DNA of 64,000 bases from Dama dama (taxonomy: Eukaryota; Chordata; Mammalia; Artiodactyla; Cervidae), in NCBI RefSeq assembly GCF_033118175.1, contig NC_083714.1:8990001-9054000 (forward strand), read 5' to 3'. A model generated the notes under the pieces. It searched no databases and had not been told where the DNA came from. It saw only the letters and a list, made by a program, of their open reading frames with translations. Position numbers and translations under genes: made by a program. Below are positions 60,293-64,000 of this stretch, piece after piece (positions within the stretch are counted from its first letter, which is position 1; each line of letters starts with the position of its first letter).

Positions 60293-63200
60293 TGGCAAAA
60301 GGCAGATAGTTCCTAAAACCTAACACTTCTATGGATCAATTTCCCAAAGATCCTAGCTGACTTGTGGAACATACAGAGGCCCCACCCACTTTATTATTGG
60401 GATGGTTTCTCCTACTAAACATGCCTGTCATGTGCCTGAAGTGTGACATGTAATTTTTCAAGCAAGAGGTTACATGTGACTGTGAAAGTTTAATGTGACA
60501 CTTTACACCACCATTTGTGAGCAGGTGAAACCACCACTGATTTCTCTGAAGCCCCCTTAGCGATGCTCCTTACCCGGCTGCATGGGACATCTGGTCACTT
60601 TCAAGTGGCCCCATGAACCTGAAGTGAAGTAAAACTCAGTGCTGCGAAGCATGGCAGGGGAACCCCCAAATCCCATACTCGACATCAGCTTTAACAAGGT
60701 TTCAAAGTCAAACACAACAATATCCATCTGCAGTGTTGACAAGGAAGTCAAATTTTTGGAAACAGATATTTTCATTCTCTGCAATAGTTCTGTGAAACTT
60801 GGCTAGCACCCTGCTTAATATCACCTCAATGTATGAACCTTGTACATCAACCATACATAATTCATGAACTGGCAAATAAAGAGATTCAGCTACTGCACCA
60901 AGAAGGGCCGTGGCCCATCTTCTGTGCTGGCCAGAGCCTTCCTCCCCTCACCCAGCTGGCCTCTGGCCTTTGGACCATTCATCCATGTTCAAGAGATATT
61001 TAGGCAGTGATACTCAGACTGCCTGAGTCTCTGTTGTTTATATACCATGAGTTTAGCTTCTGGTGGGAATTATCTGTCACACAAATTCCTCTGAGGACAC
61101 AGATGAGAGCTATGAGGACAAGCACTGTCTCTATGGCTTCCTTTTAGTCTGATGACTTTTTTCTTTTCCAGTCTGTGTCATTTTTCATCACTTTAAACTC
61201 ATCTGTAATTGTCGCATCTCTCCATCCAGTCGAGAAGGTATAAACTCACGTTCTGAATTGAATGGAACTGGAAATCAGAGACAGAAAAAAAAATAAGTAT
61301 TTTCTGTTTGCAAATCTGTGGTGTACTTCAAAGCTTTTCCATTTATAATTTGAATTTCTGCCCATCTGGCAGCAGGATCTTTATTGACCAGAACTACCTT
61401 ATGGGTTGGGTATGAATTTGCTAGCTTCAGTGTGGTTATTTTCACACTCGGAAACAATATAAACTTGGAACTCAGATTTTTTTTTTAACTTGAACCAAAA
61501 TAGTCTCTGTCAGCTACCCGAAGTTCTTAAAAGACCAAATGTTTTTATGGCAGTTGTGTCTTTGTGACAAAGGCTGAGCAAACAGAATCGGTTTTGTGAA
61601 ATTTCAGTTTGAGCAAAAGGGCAACAGTTGAGACACACTTAACTTACCAAGGATGTAAGAAATCTCAGGGAGGGGCAAAGAGACTCAAAATATTAATAAA
61701 TAGTTTTGTGACTGCATGTGTGTATTCACAAGCTGCTGCTCACTTGAGTCTAGGAATGTGTACCTGAGTGTGTCCATAGGCGAACACATGGAGAATCAAG
61801 TGTTTAATGAATGACCTGATTAACAGAGCCATTTACAGTGGAACATGTCCTGTGTCCTAGGACTATCTGAGAAGGGATGGCAGGGAAGGGATGCTAAGAG
61901 GGAGCAGACAGGTGGTTCTGCTTCTCCATCGTCCCCTTCCGGCCCCTCCCCGCCTCCCACGTCAGGCTGAGAACAGCGCCTCCTTCTGGGCAGAGGTGTG
62001 GAGCAACTCCCTTCCCCAGGGTCCGTGTTTGTATCTCATGGGGAGGCTGCAGTTGATCACAGCGTCCTAATGTTTGTGCAGACAGGCTTCCTCGGACTCC
62101 CGGAGCCAGTGAGGTGAGGCAGCATCTATGCAGCACCCAGCCCTGCACCTGACAGGCGCCCAGAGTGGTGGTGTCATCAGTTTTGCCGTTCCTCTTATTA
62201 AGAATAGACCTTAGCCACCCTGTATTCCACAGTTGGTACCCAGGTGAGAAACACCCCTTGGCTGGAACCATAAGTAGCTGGTGGCCGAGCTGACCCCGAC
62301 AGGACTGGGGACCACATCCTGACTCCTGGGTCTGTGTGCAGACCTCAGAATGGTTCACCTTCTTCCAGGGACTGTTTCTGTGCCTAGCCACCTTCCTCCA
62401 CTAGCCTCTGAGCTCCCTGGTGGCAAATACTTCTGTCTTCTTCTGACCATACCCCCAGAACCTGGCCCTGCTCCCTGAACATGGTAGAGTCTCAATATAT
62501 GTTTGTCAGGTTGAATTACATGCAAAGTAAGAAGAAACTAAAAATAGGAGCTCTTGGAAGGATAGCAGTTAAACAGAGTGCTGTCAGTTTCTGAACATCT
62601 AGAGAGATTTGGGCCACAGTAGACTGTGCAGAGACAGGCGGAAGGGAGGGATTGCAGCCAGCAGTGACGAACATAAGAAAGCTTCCTACTGTTCAAAACA
62701 ATGCATTTAATTAGGTAGCTCTTGGCTGGATGCGAGTGAGATCATTTGGAAGAAGAGGAAGAAAAGTAAGGAAAACGAACTGAAAGTTTCAGTGGTGAAG
62801 CCCCTTTGAAGGCTCTTTAGTAAAAGTGTCCTTAATTGTTTAAAATGAGTTTAGCGGGCTCCACTTTAAGTGTTGCAAGCTCCCTGAAGTCATGTGTGTG
62901 GGCCTCCTGGGTTTAGGGTGTTTCTTTTCTTCTTACAGAACTCCTTGGCAACACTAACCCAGGTCTGGTCAAAGGATCACAAAGCCCAAATATCTTACAC
63001 CGAATTGGGAATCTCCTGCTTTTTCTCCATTTCCTGTGAGTTTCTCTTGATTTAGGTGTTTTTCTAAATTATCTGCCAATTTTCAGGAGAAAGTTTAGAG
63101 ATTTGAAATCTCTAAACAATGGGTGATCTTAAAATTCACACAGAGCAGTGGGTTGAAGCCACCTGGGCCACAGGAGGGTGCATGATGGCATGAGAACAGA

Positions 63201-63318
63201 AGAACCCAGCACTTTGACCACAATACCCATGGACCTGGGGGCCAGGGCTTCCCAGAGGAGGTCTGGGTGGTTGGATAGGATTAGGCTATAATCAATCCAT
63301 TAAAATTATACATACAGG
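60293..63318. other. Unique DNA, no gene recognised
   Basis: A minus-strand open frame of 165 codons (62391-61894) has no recognisable domain and lies in GC-rich DNA. A MIR/L2-like tail (GAACATGGTAGAGTCTCAATATATG) is possible near 62477-62510. Confidence 0.4.
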
Positions 63319-63424
63319 CTTCTTTTTAACTTTGGTGTCCACCCACAATGCAGAAGACCCAGGTTTGATTCTTGGGTTAGGAAGATCTGCTGGAGAAGGG
63401 ATAGGCTACCCGCTCAAATACTCT
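63319..63424 (+). mobile_element. Partial Bov-tA SINE
   Basis: Degraded middle of a Bov-tA (CAATGCAGAAGACCCAGGTTTGATTC... AGGAAGATCTGCTGGAGAAGG), abutting a better preserved copy. Confidence 0.65.
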
Positions 63425-63426
63425 TG

Positions 63427-63620
63427 GGCTTCCCCTGTGGCTCAGTTGGTAAAGAACCCACCTGCAATGCTGGAGACCTGGTTTCAATCCCTGGTTTGGA
63501 AAGACCCCCTGGAGAAAGGAAAGCTACCCACTCCAGTGTTCTGGCCTGGAGAATTCCACGGACTCTGTAGTTCCAAGGGGTCTCAAAGAGTTGGACACAA
63601 CTGAGTGACTTTCACTTTAG
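63427..63620 (+). mobile_element. Bov-tA SINE
   Basis: GGGCTTCCCCTGTGGCTCAG start, body with CCCCCTGGAGAAAGGAAAGC, and end GAGTTGGACACAACTGAGTGACTTTCAC. Confidence 0.9.
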
Positions 63621-63682
63621 ATGTAGTTTTTATTTGTATTGTTTCTGTTTGGCTATTGTAAAGAATGTGACCTGACATGTAC

Positions 63683-63881
63683 TTGGTCATATCCAACACT
63701 TTGTGACACCATGGACTGTAGCAAGTTCCCCTGTCCATGGGATTCTCCAGGCAAGAATACTGGAGTGGGTTGCCATTTCCTCCTCTAGGGGATCTTCCAA
63801 TCCAGGGGTTAAACCCAGGTCTCTTGCATCTCCTGCATTGGCAGGCAGATTCTTTATGACTGTGCTACCTGGGAAGTCCAT
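63683..63881 (-). mobile_element. Bov-tA SINE, minus strand
   Basis: Reverse-oriented copy ending CTACCTGGGAAGTCCA on the right. It forms an inverted pair with the SINE at 63427-63620 across about 60 bp. Confidence 0.88.
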
Positions 63882-64000
63882 TCTAAAAGAATTCTATATT
63901 AAAATGACAGGAAAGATGATATGGTTATGTTGTGGCTCTCAGAAAAAAGAGAATACAATTCAGATCCTGTAAGTAAAGATAGCTACCCTCAGTGCTTAGA

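Noticed and set aside
61275..61457. Minus-strand frame with a protein-like stretch (VVLVNKDPAARWAEIQ)
   Set aside because: Only 60 codons, no extension with splice sites that I could support; may be a diverged relic but unassigned.
61894..62391. 165-codon minus-strand frame
   Set aside because: No domain or recognisable motif; GC-rich DNA with overlapping frames.
1..64000. CRISPR array, rRNA or functional tRNA gene
   Set aside because: No regularly spaced repeats, no rRNA-like sequence; tRNA-like motifs belong to Bov-tA SINE heads.

Overview
The window looks like bovid (cattle-type ruminant) nuclear DNA. It is full of BovB (RTE-type) LINEs, Bov-tA tRNA-derived SINEs, ruminant L1s and a betaretrovirus-like solo LTR. 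BovB together with Bov-tA is diagnostic of ruminants. The only protein-coding gene I can support is HSFY, the Y-linked heat-shock-factor-like gene. HSFY is known to be multicopy on the cattle Y, so a male-specific Y location is the best inference. The sequence alone does not prove it.

Layout. 1-4175: GC-rich, mostly non-repetitive DNA without a recognisable gene. 4176-4862: solo ERV LTR, minus strand. 4863-7900: degraded L1, BovB and Bov-tA. 7900-20513 and 20514-33373: two head-to-tail copies (units A and B) of an approximately 12.7 kb segment, each made of BovB fragment, L1 5' half, BovB fragment, HSFY upstream DNA, HSFY and HSFY downstream DNA. Unit B carries a complete two-exon HSFY (join 26824-27336, 31500-32186; 399 aa) with an L1 in its intron. 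Unit A keeps only a broken exon 2 (18505-19369) and has lost promoter and exon 1. 33374-36475: non-repetitive DNA. 36476-51200: repeat-rich block organised as an old inverted repeat (arms about 36624-40885 and 47003-50717) around a spacer holding the rest of an L1, a near-full-length BovB and a second BovB with an inverted 5' part. 51200-64000: mostly unique DNA with an old L1 3' end, a 5'-truncated BovB, MIR and several Bov-tA SINEs.

Function and history. The working unit is HSFY in unit B: a duplicated 45-bp element with CRE-like sites lies just upstream of the ATG, an LTR-like sequence lies upstream of that, the HSF DNA-binding fold is split across both exons, and there is an AATAAA signal. 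Inserts present in only one copy (BovB elements in unit A, intronic L1 in unit B) give a relative order: an older L1/BovB framework, then duplication, then independent insertions and decay of unit A. I found no bacterial-type system, CRISPR array, rRNA gene or tRNA gene, and nothing I would call a new biological system. The most interesting signals are the HSFY tandem pair, its duplicated promoter element and the inverted repeat. All percentages and element boundaries are by-eye estimates.
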